Shown here in pieces: positions 1-6,934 of a stretch of 64,000 nucleotides of DNA. The notes beneath the pieces are model-generated. The model was not told the origin of the DNA. It ran no database searches and saw only the letters and a list, made by a program, of their open reading frames with translations. Location of the stretch: contig CAYYQN010000021.1 of the NCBI GenBank assembly GCA_964473865.1, positions 13,438 through 77,437 on the forward strand. The letters run 5' to 3'. This DNA comes from CAIMUX01 sp964473865 (GTDB lineage: Bacteria > Eisenbacteria > RBG-16-71-46 > CAIMUX01). A program made the translations under genes and the position numbers. Numbering within the stretch: position 1 is the first letter of the stretch; every line of letters starts with the position of its first letter.

Positions 1-1364
1 TGCTCGAGGATCAGGGGAAGAAGTACCTCGAGCTGTTCTTGGAGCACGAGCTGGCCGAGGGCCGGATCGCCAGGCTCCTCGACGAGCAGCGGCAGTACAT
101 CCGCAAGAACGAGCTCTGGGAAACCTACATGAACAACGGCACGCGCTTCCTCAACGCCTTCACCTCCAACGATGCCACCTGCTACTTCTCCTATCTTCCG
201 GCGAACCGGCTCGAGCTCTTCATGGACATGGAATCGGACCGGATGGCGTCTCCGGTCTTCCGCGAATTCTGGTCCGAGCGCGACGTCATCATGGAAGAGC
301 GGCGGTTGAGCGAGAACGATCCGGACGAGCAGCTGGGCGAGTCGTTCTATGCGGCGGCATTCATGGCCAGTCCCTACAAGTGGCCGGTACTGGGATGGAT
401 GAGCGATCTGCAGAGCATCGACCGTTCTGCGATCGAGGACTACCACCGGTTGCATTACTCGCCGAACAACGCGGTGGCGACCATCGTCGGTGACGTCACG
501 CTCGACTCGGTCCGCAGACTCGCCGAGCGATACTTCGGCCCGATCCCTGCCCAGCCTGAACCGCCGGCGGTGCAGACGCGCGAGCCGGAACAGAAGGGCG
601 AAAGGCGGCTGGTCGTCGAGCACTCCGCCAACCCCAAGCTCATGATCGGATTCCACAAGCCGGTCTATCCCGATCCGGACGATGCGGCAATCACCGTTCT
701 GGAGAGCATTCTCGGTCAAGGCCGGACCTCCAGACTCTACCGATCGGTCTATGAGGCGAAGGAGCTGACCGCAGAGGCCCCCCGGGTGTATGACGCGCCC
801 GGCGACCGTTATGACAATCTCGTCGTGATCGAAGCGGATCCGCGCAACCCGCATACGCTGGAGGAGGTTGAGCAGGCGATCCTGGAGGAGGTCGAGAAAC
901 TCAAGACCGAGCCGGTCACGGAGCGGGAGCTGCAGCGCGTCAAGAACCAGATCGACGCGAACAACATCCGGCAGCTCGGATCGAATTTCGGCATCGCCTT
1001 CCAGATGGGGTTCGGGCAGGTCTTCTACGGCGACTACCATGCCACGTTCCGGCGCACCGAACGAATCATGAAGGTCTCCGCGGAAGATGTCCGGCGGGTG
1101 GCCAACAAGTACCTGACCGCCCGGAATCGCACGGTGGCCCATCGAGTGCAGGTGCAAGGCAAGTCCGCTCCGGCGGCGGGCGAGGAGACGCTGGATCGGG
1201 CGGCACTCATGCGCTACGTCCAGAGCCTCCCGGAGGCGGAACAGATCGCCATCATGCAGAAGATGCAGCAGCTTCCTTCGGACGAGGATCGCAAGGCGTA
1301 TGCGCGGGAGCTCTGGAAGCGGGCCCAGGCCGCCGAGGCCGAAACGCAGGGGGTGACGCGATGA
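1..1364 (+). CDS. M16 zinc peptidase, catalytic-type subunit (5' partial)
   Basis: The reading frame is open from the left edge, so the start and N-terminus lie outside the window. About 450 residues of the two-domain pitrilysin/M16 fold are visible. The helix with ERDVIMEERRLSEND matches the downstream acidic helix of M16 peptidases, and the segment HYSPNNAVATIVGDV is the typical strand-turn at the end of the first domain. The HXXEH zinc motif would fall upstream of the window, so catalytic status cannot be checked here. The stop overlaps the ATG of the next M16 gene (ATGA), the usual arrangement of a catalytic and a non-catalytic M16 partner forming a periplasmic heterodimer. The family assignment is clear; the substrate is unknown. 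Confidence 0.88.
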   Translation, partial: LEDQGKKYLELFLEHELAEGRIARLLDEQRQYIRKNELWETYMNNGTRFLNAFTSNDATCYFSYLPANRLELFMDMESDRMASPVFREFWSERDVIMEERRLSENDPDEQLGESFYAAAFMASPYKWPVLGWMSDLQSIDRSAIEDYHRLHYSPNNAVATIVGDVTLDSVRRLAERYFGPIPAQPEPPAVQTREPEQKGERRLVVEHSANPKLMIGFHKPVYPDPDDAAITVLESILGQGRTSRLYRSVYEAKELTAEAPRVYDAPGDRYDNLVVIEADPRNPHTLEEVEQAILEEVEKLKTEPVTERELQRVKNQIDANNIRQLGSNFGIAFQMGFGQVFYGDYHATFRRTERIMKVSAEDVRRVANKYLTARNRTVAHRVQVQGKSAPAAGEETLDRAALMRYVQSLPEAEQIAIMQKMQQLPSDEDRKAYARELWKRAQAAEAETQGVTR

Positions 1365-2785
1365 GAAGATCCACTCCGGTCCTTCTGCTGGCGGCGCTCC
1401 TGGTCCTCCCGGCGCCTTCCCTCGGCCGGGCGGACGGCGGGAAACGTCCCCACCCGAGCAAGCTGACCTACCCGCCCCTGCGCGTGACGACTCCGGCCTC
1501 GATCGACATCGCGCTGCCGAACGGCCTGCAGGGCTTCCTGGTGGAAGATCACGAGATCCCGGTGGTCGATGTGGTGCTTCTGGTCCGGACCGCCTTTCCG
1601 GACCAGGAGAAGTGCGGCCTCAACGAGATGGCGCGCTCCGTGATGCGCAACGGCGGCACCGCGGCCTGGCCCGGGGACAAGCTGAGCGACGAGCTGGAGT
1701 TCCTGGCCGCGGGAGTCGAGGTCTACGGGAACGACCTGAGCACCACGGTCTCCTTCAACTGCCTGAAGCGGGATCTGCCGCGCGTCCTGGGAGTATTCGC
1801 CGACCTTGTGCTCAATCCCGCCTTCCCGGAGGAGAAGGTCGAGCTGAAGCGCAAGACCATGCTCGAGGAGATCCGACGCCGGAATGACGAGCCGGACGAC
1901 GTCGCGGAGCGCGAGTTCCGGAAGATCGTCTATGAGGGCCATCCCTACGGCTGGGAACCGACGGTCGAGAGCGTGAACGCCATCACTCGGGACGACCTGG
2001 TGCAGTTCCATCGGCTCTACTTCCACCCGGGCAACGCCATCCTCGGGGTGAGCGGCGACGTCACCAGAGACGAGATCGTGGCCGCGCTGAATGGGGCCCT
2101 CGGGAGCTGGGCGCCGGCGGAGGTGGAGCTTCCGAAGGTGCCGGACCCGGTCGCCGAGCCACAGGCCGGCGTGAACCACGTTCAGATGGACATCAACCAG
2201 GCCTACATCGTGCTCGGGCACCAGGGGATCAACGCCAACGACCCCCAGCGGTGTGCGGTGAATATCGTGAACTTCATCCTTGGCGGCGGGAGCTTCACGT
2301 CGTGGATCATGGAGAAGGTCCGAAACGACGCCGGGCTGGCGTACCATGCCTCCTCGTATTACTCATCCGATCCGTTTGCCCGGGGGATCTTCGCCGCCCA
2401 GGCTCAGACCAAGGCCGATGCCTGTGCCCGGGCGACCACGATCATGCTGGAGCAGATCCGGCGAATGCGGGAGAAAGGCCCGACGGCGGAAGAAGTCCAG
2501 AAGGCGGTCGACTCCTACGTCAACAGCCAGGTCTTCGACAACGAGTCCAAGACCCAGGTCGTCCGGCGTCTGGTGGACCTCCGCTTCGAGGGGCGCCCCT
2601 TGGACACACCCCAACGGGACATGGAGACCTACGCGAAGCTCACGCTGGAAGACGTCCGACGGGCCGCCCGGGAGTACCTCCATCCGGACAAGCTCACCCT
2701 GCTCGTGGTCGGGAACGCCGCGCTGTTCGGTCAGCCGCTGTCCGACTTCGGAGCCGTCAAGGAAATCAAGCTGAAGACGGAGTGA
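1361..2785 (+). CDS. M16 family protein, non-catalytic partner subunit
   Basis: 474 residues starting at an ATG that overlaps the preceding stop. The N-terminus has a basic start followed by a hydrophobic stretch (LLLAALLVLPAPSLG), which looks like a signal peptide. The M16 fold is recognisable (RNGGTAAWPGDKLSDELEF; LYFHPGNAILGVSGDV). At the place where active enzymes have HXXEH this protein reads GLNEMARSVMRNGGT, so both zinc histidines are missing. This is the known pattern for the regulatory or structural half of M16 heterodimers. It is therefore expected to help bind substrate in the periplasm with the upstream gene product rather than to cut peptides itself. Confidence 0.88.
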   Translation: MRRSTPVLLLAALLVLPAPSLGRADGGKRPHPSKLTYPPLRVTTPASIDIALPNGLQGFLVEDHEIPVVDVVLLVRTAFPDQEKCGLNEMARSVMRNGGTAAWPGDKLSDELEFLAAGVEVYGNDLSTTVSFNCLKRDLPRVLGVFADLVLNPAFPEEKVELKRKTMLEEIRRRNDEPDDVAEREFRKIVYEGHPYGWEPTVESVNAITRDDLVQFHRLYFHPGNAILGVSGDVTRDEIVAALNGALGSWAPAEVELPKVPDPVAEPQAGVNHVQMDINQAYIVLGHQGINANDPQRCAVNIVNFILGGGSFTSWIMEKVRNDAGLAYHASSYYSSDPFARGIFAAQAQTKADACARATTIMLEQIRRMREKGPTAEEVQKAVDSYVNSQVFDNESKTQVVRRLVDLRFEGRPLDTPQRDMETYAKLTLEDVRRAAREYLHPDKLTLLVVGNAALFGQPLSDFGAVKEIKLKTE

Positions 2786-2908
2786 CGAGGGGGAATTGTC
2801 TCCCGCCGGGATCCTTGGCCACGTCGCGACGTGGGGTCGGATCCGGCGTGGCAAAGGACTGGGGCATGTGCGGAAGCTCGCCCGGGGACATGTCGGGAGG
2901 GTCGTCTG

Positions 2909-3256
2909 ATGAGACAGGTCACCGAACAGGAGCCCATCGGGCTCGAAGAACTCCGGCAGATGGCGACGGGGCGATTCGGGGACCTCGTCAAGGGGGTGGT
3001 CGATCTGTCTCGGGGCGTCATGCTTGTCGACGCGGATATGCACGCGGACCTGGAGGCCGAGCTTCTGGCCGAGGGCTCTCGCCAGCAGGATCTCTGGGGA
3101 ATCAACCTCTATCCCGACCTGCCGGAGACGACCTGGCTCGAGTTCGACTCCATGATCAACCTTCGTCCATCCTTCGGCAACTGCTCACGCGGCGTGGATG
3201 ATCCGCGCACCCAGGGACAAATCGCGGACCTGATCCGGCGGTTGGTGATCCGATGA
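2909..3256 (+). CDS. DUF5674 family protein
   Basis: 115 residues. ATG 2909 is chosen because GGGAGG at 2895-2900 is well spaced upstream. Features I associate with DUF5674 are visible: EPIGLEELRQMA near the N-terminus, FGDLVKGVVDL, LHAD-like MHADLEAELLAEGS, the strongly conserved QDLWGINLYPD, and EFDSMINLRPSFGN-SRGV near the end. No signal peptide or membrane segment is present. Biochemical function is not known to me. The stop overlaps the next start (ATGA), so it is translationally coupled to the small gene at 3253. Such small soluble protein pairs can be toxin-antitoxin-like, but nothing in the sequence proves that. Confidence 0.75.
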   Translation: MRQVTEQEPIGLEELRQMATGRFGDLVKGVVDLSRGVMLVDADMHADLEAELLAEGSRQQDLWGINLYPDLPETTWLEFDSMINLRPSFGNCSRGVDDPRTQGQIADLIRRLVIR

Positions 3257-3594
3257 CCGAGATCCGGCACCGGGATCTGGCTGCCGGACGGTGGTATCAG
3301 CTAAGCCTCTGCGAGCAGCTCGGAAACGTCGGGAGCGAGATCAGCCGGGCGCTGAAGTGGCGAACGCAGGACCCAACCATCGCCCGGAGGGCGTTCGAGC
3401 GGGCTCTGGAATTAGTGGACCTGACAATGGGGGATCCCCGGCACCTCCGATCCGTCGCACGCTTGCGGGAACTGGCGCGGACCCGAGAGGTCCTCGTGGA
3501 CTTCTTCGCCGGAACGAACGAGTACCACTCCGAAGCTGCCTCCCTGCAGCGGTACTTCGATGCCTACGCCATGGCTGCAGCGAGGAATCGATAG
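3253..3594 (+). CDS. Small helical protein, partner of DUF5674 gene (unknown function)
   Basis: 113 residues, predicted almost entirely helical. The ATG overlaps the stop of the DUF5674 gene. Recognisable blocks are RWYQLSLCEQLGNVGSEISRALKW, ARRAFERALELVDLTM and REVLVDFFAGTNEYHSEAASLQRYFDAYA. I recall similar hypothetical proteins next to DUF5674 or alone in other bacteria, with the same SL-EQLGNIGSE-R-L-W signature, but I do not know a function. It lacks enzyme motifs, a signal peptide and a membrane segment. A palindrome (CTTC-N7-GAAG) begins a few bases after its stop. Confidence 0.7.
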   Translation: MTEIRHRDLAAGRWYQLSLCEQLGNVGSEISRALKWRTQDPTIARRAFERALELVDLTMGDPRHLRSVARLRELARTREVLVDFFAGTNEYHSEAASLQRYFDAYAMAAARNR

Positions 3595-3600
3595 CTCAGG

Positions 3601-3617
3601 GCTTCATCGCGTGAAGT
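3601..3617. promoter_or_regulatory. Candidate operator site 1 (CTTC-N7-GAAG)
   Basis: Palindrome CTTCA-TCGCG-TGAAG at 3602-3616. It is the first of four sites with identical CTTC-N7-GAAG geometry within about 600 bp. It lies upstream of a TTGACA hexamer at 3647-3652, in the non-coding stretch ahead of the winged-helix regulator gene. Confidence 0.5.
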
Positions 3618-3646
3618 AAACACGCCCGGGACCGTGAAGAATCTGC

Positions 3647-3690
3647 TTGACACCTCCCGCCAACGGAGCGCTCACTTCTCCGTGTGAAGT
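3647..3690 (+). promoter_or_regulatory. Candidate promoter with operator site 2
   Basis: TTGACA at 3647-3652 is a perfect -35 hexamer; no good -10 hexamer is visible 16-18 bases later, so the promoter may need an activator or may not be sigma70-like. The palindrome ACTTC-N7-GAAGT at 3674-3690 sits where the -10 and transcription start would be, 13 bases ahead of the regulator's GTG. Both fit autoregulation of the downstream winged-helix gene. Confidence 0.4.
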
Positions 3691-3702
3691 TGCCGATCAT
3701 CC

Positions 3703-4062
3703 GTGGAGAGGCCGACGACCTTGGACTTCGATGAGCACATGACTTCATCGGCGCGGCTGTCGATCATCGCCGGCCTGGTGCCAGGAGAGCCGTTGACATT
3801 CACGGAACTGAAACGGAAAACTGGACTTGCGGACGGAAACCTGCACGTCCAGAGCCGCAAGTTGGAGGCCGCCGGCTACATCGAGATCATCAAGGTGCCG
3901 AGGGGTGCCCGATCCCTAACTCGTTTTCGCATAACAGAGTTGGGTCTCTCGTCGCTACAACTTCATGTCAGGAAGTTACAGGCGATTCTGGCCAGCGAGT
4001 CCAGAGCCATCCGCCCGGTTCCGGCCGCGGCACGGAAAGACGGTAGCCAGGTCTGGTCTTAG
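3703..4062 (+). CDS. Winged-helix transcriptional regulator (MarR/HTH_34-like)
   Basis: 119 residues from a GTG start. The core SARLSIIAGLVPGEPLTFTELKRKTGLADGNL-H-RKLEAAGYIEIIKV is a winged helix: helix 2, the recognition helix (LADGNLHVQSRKLEAAGY), then a wing (PRGARSLTRFRITELG). This resembles the single-domain MarR-like or HTH_34 regulators that bind DNA as dimers. No ligand-binding domain is attached. It lies 31 bases before the RpiB-DeoC gene that opens the microcompartment operon, and is flanked by four CTTC-N7-GAAG palindromes, one of them inside its own 3' end. It is therefore a good candidate for the microcompartment regulator; the inducing signal is unknown. Confidence 0.75.
   Translation: MERPTTLDFDEHMTSSARLSIIAGLVPGEPLTFTELKRKTGLADGNLHVQSRKLEAAGYIEIIKVPRGARSLTRFRITELGLSSLQLHVRKLQAILASESRAIRPVPAAARKDGSQVWS
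3960..3976. promoter_or_regulatory. Candidate operator site 3 (CTTC-N7-GAAG)
   Basis: ACTTC-N7-GAAGT palindrome inside the 3' end of the regulator gene, about 120 bases before the RpiB-DeoC start codon. It has the same half-sites and spacing as sites 1 and 2. Its position would suit control of an internal promoter for the microcompartment operon. Confidence 0.4.
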
Positions 4063-4093
4063 CGGACGATTGAAACCCCGGGGGAAACCGGCA

Positions 4094-5449
4094 ATGAGGA
4101 TCGCACTGGGTGCGGATCACGGCGGGTTCGAGCTCAAGGGTCTCCTGGCCGCGCACCTGAAGAAGCTGGGTCACGAGGTAGTCGACCTGGGTACTTCATC
4201 CAGTGAAGCAGTGGACTACCCGCGCTTCGCCAAGGCGGTCGGCATGGAGGTCGCTGCAGGCCGCTGCGATCGGGGGATCATGATCGACGGGGCCGGCATC
4301 GGGTCGGCGATGGTCGCCAACAAGATCCCGGGGGTACGCGCGGCCCTGGCTTACGACCTATCGAGCGCCCGCAACAGCCGCGAGCACAACGACGCGAATG
4401 TCCTGACCCTGGGGGCCGGGCTGATCGGCCCCCGCCTGGCGGAGCAGATCGTGGCCGTCTGGCTGGAGACGGACTGCACGGAGGAACGCCACCGGCGCCG
4501 CGTGGCGATGATCGAGGAGCCCTTGGGTGGCGCGGCCTCGGTGAGCGCGGAGAAGTCCGGGGGAGCCGCGTCCGGCCCCCCTTCCGCCCGGATCGCGACC
4601 TCGGCCGACGTTTCGGAAGAGGATCTGGAGCGCATCGCGCGCGAGCTGCGGCGGCTCTTGGGTGACGCGGGCCTCCCCGGTCCCCGGATCTCGGAGGATC
4701 CGGAAGCGGCCCGCCGTCTCCTGCGCCTCGGCGTCGGGCGGTTTGGCGGCGGGCCGGAACAAGGTCGCGTACCGGACGACATCGCGCGCTACATCGACCA
4801 TACGATTCTTCGCCCGGACGCGACCTCGGCGCAGATCCGCAAGCTCTGCGCGGAGGCGCGCGAGTACCGATTCGCGACCGTCTGCATCAATCCGATGTGG
4901 GTGTCCTTGGCCGCGGCCGAGCTGCGCGGCACGCCGGTCAAGGTCTGTTCCGTGGTCGGATTTCCTCTCGGCGCAACGCCGTCCGAGAACAAGGCCCTCG
5001 AGACACGTCGCGCCATCCGGGAGGGAGCGTCCGAGATCGACATGGTGATCCAGATCGGCGCCTTGAAGGAGGGAAACGATACTTCGGTCTTTCGTGACAT
5101 CCGAGCCGTCGTCGAGGCTTGCCGCGACGGCGGCGCGGTCTGCAAGGTGATCATCGAAGCAGCCTTTCTGACAGACGACGAGAAGCGGCGCGCCTGTCGC
5201 CTCTCCCGGCGCGCCGCTGCCCACTTCGTGAAGACGTCGACCGGATTCGGGCCCGGCGGCGCCACCGCACACGATGTCGCCCTGATGGCCGAGGAGGTCG
5301 CCGGGGCCCGGATGGAGGTCAAGGCGGCCGGCGGGATCCGCACCTACGCCGATGCGGTCAAGATGATCGAGGCCGGCGCGACCCGGATCGGAGCCAGCGC
5401 GGGAGTCGCGATCGTCCAGGAGTCGAAGAAGCAGTCGGTCGGAGCCTGA
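4094..5449 (+). CDS. RpiB-like isomerase / deoxyribose-phosphate aldolase (DeoC) fusion
   Basis: 451 residues from ATG 4094. Residues 1-150 are an RpiB/LacAB domain (GADHGGFELKGLL; VDYPRFAKAV; GAGIGSAMVANKIPGVRAA; REHNDANVL). Residues 150-230 form a low-complexity linker with one charged helix. Residues 230-450 are a DeoC class I aldolase: YIDHTILRPDAT, VCSVVGFPLGAT, EIDMVIQIG, the Schiff-base lysine K380 in HFVKTSTGFG and the second lysine K410 in VKAAGGIR. RpiB would isomerise an aldose/ketose phosphate; DeoC would cleave deoxyribose-5-phosphate to acetaldehyde and glyceraldehyde-3-phosphate. The usual catalytic cysteine of RpiB is Asp65 here. It opens the BMC operon, so it is probably the aldehyde-generating cargo enzyme. 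Exact substrate unknown. Confidence 0.9.
   Translation: MRIALGADHGGFELKGLLAAHLKKLGHEVVDLGTSSSEAVDYPRFAKAVGMEVAAGRCDRGIMIDGAGIGSAMVANKIPGVRAALAYDLSSARNSREHNDANVLTLGAGLIGPRLAEQIVAVWLETDCTEERHRRRVAMIEEPLGGAASVSAEKSGGAASGPPSARIATSADVSEEDLERIARELRRLLGDAGLPGPRISEDPEAARRLLRLGVGRFGGGPEQGRVPDDIARYIDHTILRPDATSAQIRKLCAEAREYRFATVCINPMWVSLAAAELRGTPVKVCSVVGFPLGATPSENKALETRRAIREGASEIDMVIQIGALKEGNDTSVFRDIRAVVEACRDGGAVCKVIIEAAFLTDDEKRRACRLSRRAAAHFVKTSTGFGPGGATAHDVALMAEEVAGARMEVKAAGGIRTYADAVKMIEAGATRIGASAGVAIVQESKKQSVGA
4193..4209. promoter_or_regulatory. Candidate operator site 4 (CTTC-N7-GAAG), intragenic
   Basis: CTTCATC-CA-GTGAAG at 4194-4208, about 100 bases inside the RpiB-DeoC gene. It shares the CTTCATC...GTGAAG form with site 1. 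It encodes part of the conserved SSSEAVDYP loop, so coding constraint could partly explain it. Confidence 0.3.
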
Positions 5450-5540
5450 CGCGGATGACTGGGTTTTCCAGCATCCTGCCAGACCAACGGCGTGCGCGCC
5501 GCTGCCGCGCCCGCGGGCCCGCGCCGGCGAAGCGAGGAGC

Positions 5541-6127
5541 ATGATGGTCGATCTGAGAGCCTACGTCTTTCTCGACAGCCTGCAGCCGCAGTTCGCCTCC
5601 TTTCAGGCGACGGTCGCGCAGGGGTTCCTGCCCAAGCAGGGACAGGCCAGCCTGATGGTGGAGATCTCGCCCGGGATCGAGATCAACCGGATCACGGACA
5701 TCGCCCTCAAGTCCACGAACGTCACCCCGGGGATGCAGATCGTCGAGCGCCTCTACGGGATGCTGGAGGTCCACTCCCAGAGCCAGGCGGATGTGCGGCA
5801 GGCCGGCCTCTCGATCCTCCGGGCCCTGGAGGTCACCGAGGAGGATCGGATCAAGCCGCGGATTCTCTCCAATCAGATCATCCGTTCGCTGGACGATCAC
5901 CAGACGCAACTGATCAACCGGATGCGTCATGGAAACATGATCCTCGCGGGGGAAAGCCTCTTCATCCTGGAGTGCGAACCGGCCGCCTACGCCGCGCTGG
6001 CTGCGAATGAGGCGGAGAAGGCGGCCCGGATCAACATCCTGGAAGTGAGGGCGTTTGGCAGCTTCGGGCGGGTCTACCTGGGCGGCCCCGACAAGGATAT
6101 CGACGTGGCGGCGCCGGCGGCCCGTCG
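5541..6127 (+). CDS. BMC-T tandem-domain shell protein (Hoch_5816-like), 3' end lost in gap
   Basis: 195 residues are visible from ATG 5541 before the assembly gap. The sequence (LRAYVFLDSLQPQFASFQATV, GFLPKQGQASLMVEI, PGIEINRITDIALK, VERLYGMLEVHS, MILAGESLFILECEPAAY, AANEAEKAARINILEV, AFGSFGRVYLGG) matches my memory of the trimeric BMC-T shell protein Hoch_5816 of Haliangium ochraceum almost block for block. Two BMC domains are fused, so a trimer forms a pseudohexagonal shell tile; some members of this class stack into double trimers with gated pores. Only a short C-terminal tail should be missing. The frame runs through the N tract into the next gene by chance only. Confidence 0.92.
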
Positions 6128-6227
6128 NNNNNNNNNNNNNNNNNNNNNNNNNNNNNNNNNNNNNNNNNNNNNNNNNNNNNNNNNNNNNNNNNNNNNNNNN
6201 NNNNNNNNNNNNNNNNNNNNNNNNNNN
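6128..6227. other. Assembly gap (100 N)
   Basis: Exactly 100 N, the usual placeholder for an unsized scaffold join. It separates the BMC-T gene from the BMC-H gene, so further shell or cargo genes could be hidden here. Confidence 0.95.
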
Positions 6228-6284
6228 CAAGAGGGGTCGGGCGGAAGCCGGACCCAGAGGATCCAGCAAGGAGGAGGTTGTCCC

Positions 6285-6611
6285 ATGCAGCGGATGAGCG
6301 GAGACGGGCAGACAGCGGATGCGCTCGGCATGATCGAGTGTCGGAGCTTCCCGGCGGTGGTCGAGGCCGCCGACGCCATGGTGAAAGCTGCCCGGGTGGA
6401 GCTGGTGAGCTACGAGAAGACAGGCGGCGGTTACACGACGGTGATCATTCGCGGCGATGTGGCCGCCGTGAAGGCCGCCTGCGATGCGGGTCAGACGGCG
6501 GCCACGCGCGTCGGCGAGCTCGTGGCGGTGCACATCATTGCCCGCCCGCACGGCAACGTCGACCTGGTTCTCCCGCTGGGACGCCAGCCGGAGCCGATCA
6601 AGGCAAAGTAG
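6285..6611 (+). CDS. BMC-H hexameric shell protein
   Basis: 108 residues. ATG 6285 follows a strong ribosome site (AAGGAGGAGG, 6268-6277). A single BMC domain starts at ALGMIECRSFPAVVEAADAMVKAA and continues through ELVSYEKTGGGYTTVIIRGDVAAVKAA and VGELVAVHIIARPHGN. It closely resembles Hoch_5815 as I remember it. Six copies form the hexagonal tile that makes up most of the shell facets; the GGG turn lines the central pore through which small substrates pass. A short N-terminal extension (MQRMSGDGQTA) precedes the domain. Confidence 0.94.
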   Translation: MQRMSGDGQTADALGMIECRSFPAVVEAADAMVKAARVELVSYEKTGGGYTTVIIRGDVAAVKAACDAGQTAATRVGELVAVHIIARPHGNVDLVLPLGRQPEPIKAK

Positions 6612-6619
6612 GCGCGACG

Positions 6620-6934
6620 ATGAACCTGGCAAAGGTGGTCGGGACCGTCGTCTCCTCCCAGAAGGAGGACAGCCTCACGGGGCTCAAGTTCCTCCTCCTG
6701 GCGCAACTGGATGAGCAGAACCGCAGCACCGGGGGCAGTGTGGTGGCGGCCGACGCCGTCGGAGCCGGAGTCGGCGAGCTGGTCCTGTTCGCGTCCGGGA
6801 GCTCCGCCCGGCAGACCCGGGTGACCGACAAGCGGCCGGTCGACGCCGTCGTGATGGCCATCGTGGATAGCTGGGAAGTGGGTGGAAGGGAGATCTACCG
6901 CAAGGGCCGGGACGACGGGGAGCCGGGGTCGTGA
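6620..6934 (+). CDS. BMC-P pentameric vertex protein (EutN/CcmL family), copy 1
   Basis: 104 residues. The N-terminus NLAKVVGTVVSSQKEDSLTGLKFLLL is the diagnostic first strand of EutN/CcmL/PduN proteins. VVAADAVGAGVGELVLFASGSSAR and VDAVVMAIVDS follow in the expected order. Pentamers of this family close the twelve vertices of the icosahedral shell. It starts 8 bases after the BMC-H stop and its own stop overlaps the GTG of the aldehyde dehydrogenase gene, so the three are co-translated. Two further BMC-P genes lie 2.1 kb downstream. Confidence 0.93.
   Translation: MNLAKVVGTVVSSQKEDSLTGLKFLLLAQLDEQNRSTGGSVVAADAVGAGVGELVLFASGSSARQTRVTDKRPVDAVVMAIVDSWEVGGREIYRKGRDDGEPGS

Noticed and set aside
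1361..2785. Second M16 gene as an active zinc peptidase
   Set aside because: The HXXEH motif is replaced by a sequence without histidines, so it was called as the non-catalytic partner.
5541..6611. Single long reading frame joining BMC-T and BMC-H across the N gap
   Set aside because: The gap length is a placeholder, so frame continuity is accidental. BMC-H has its own ATG with a strong ribosome site at 6268-6277.
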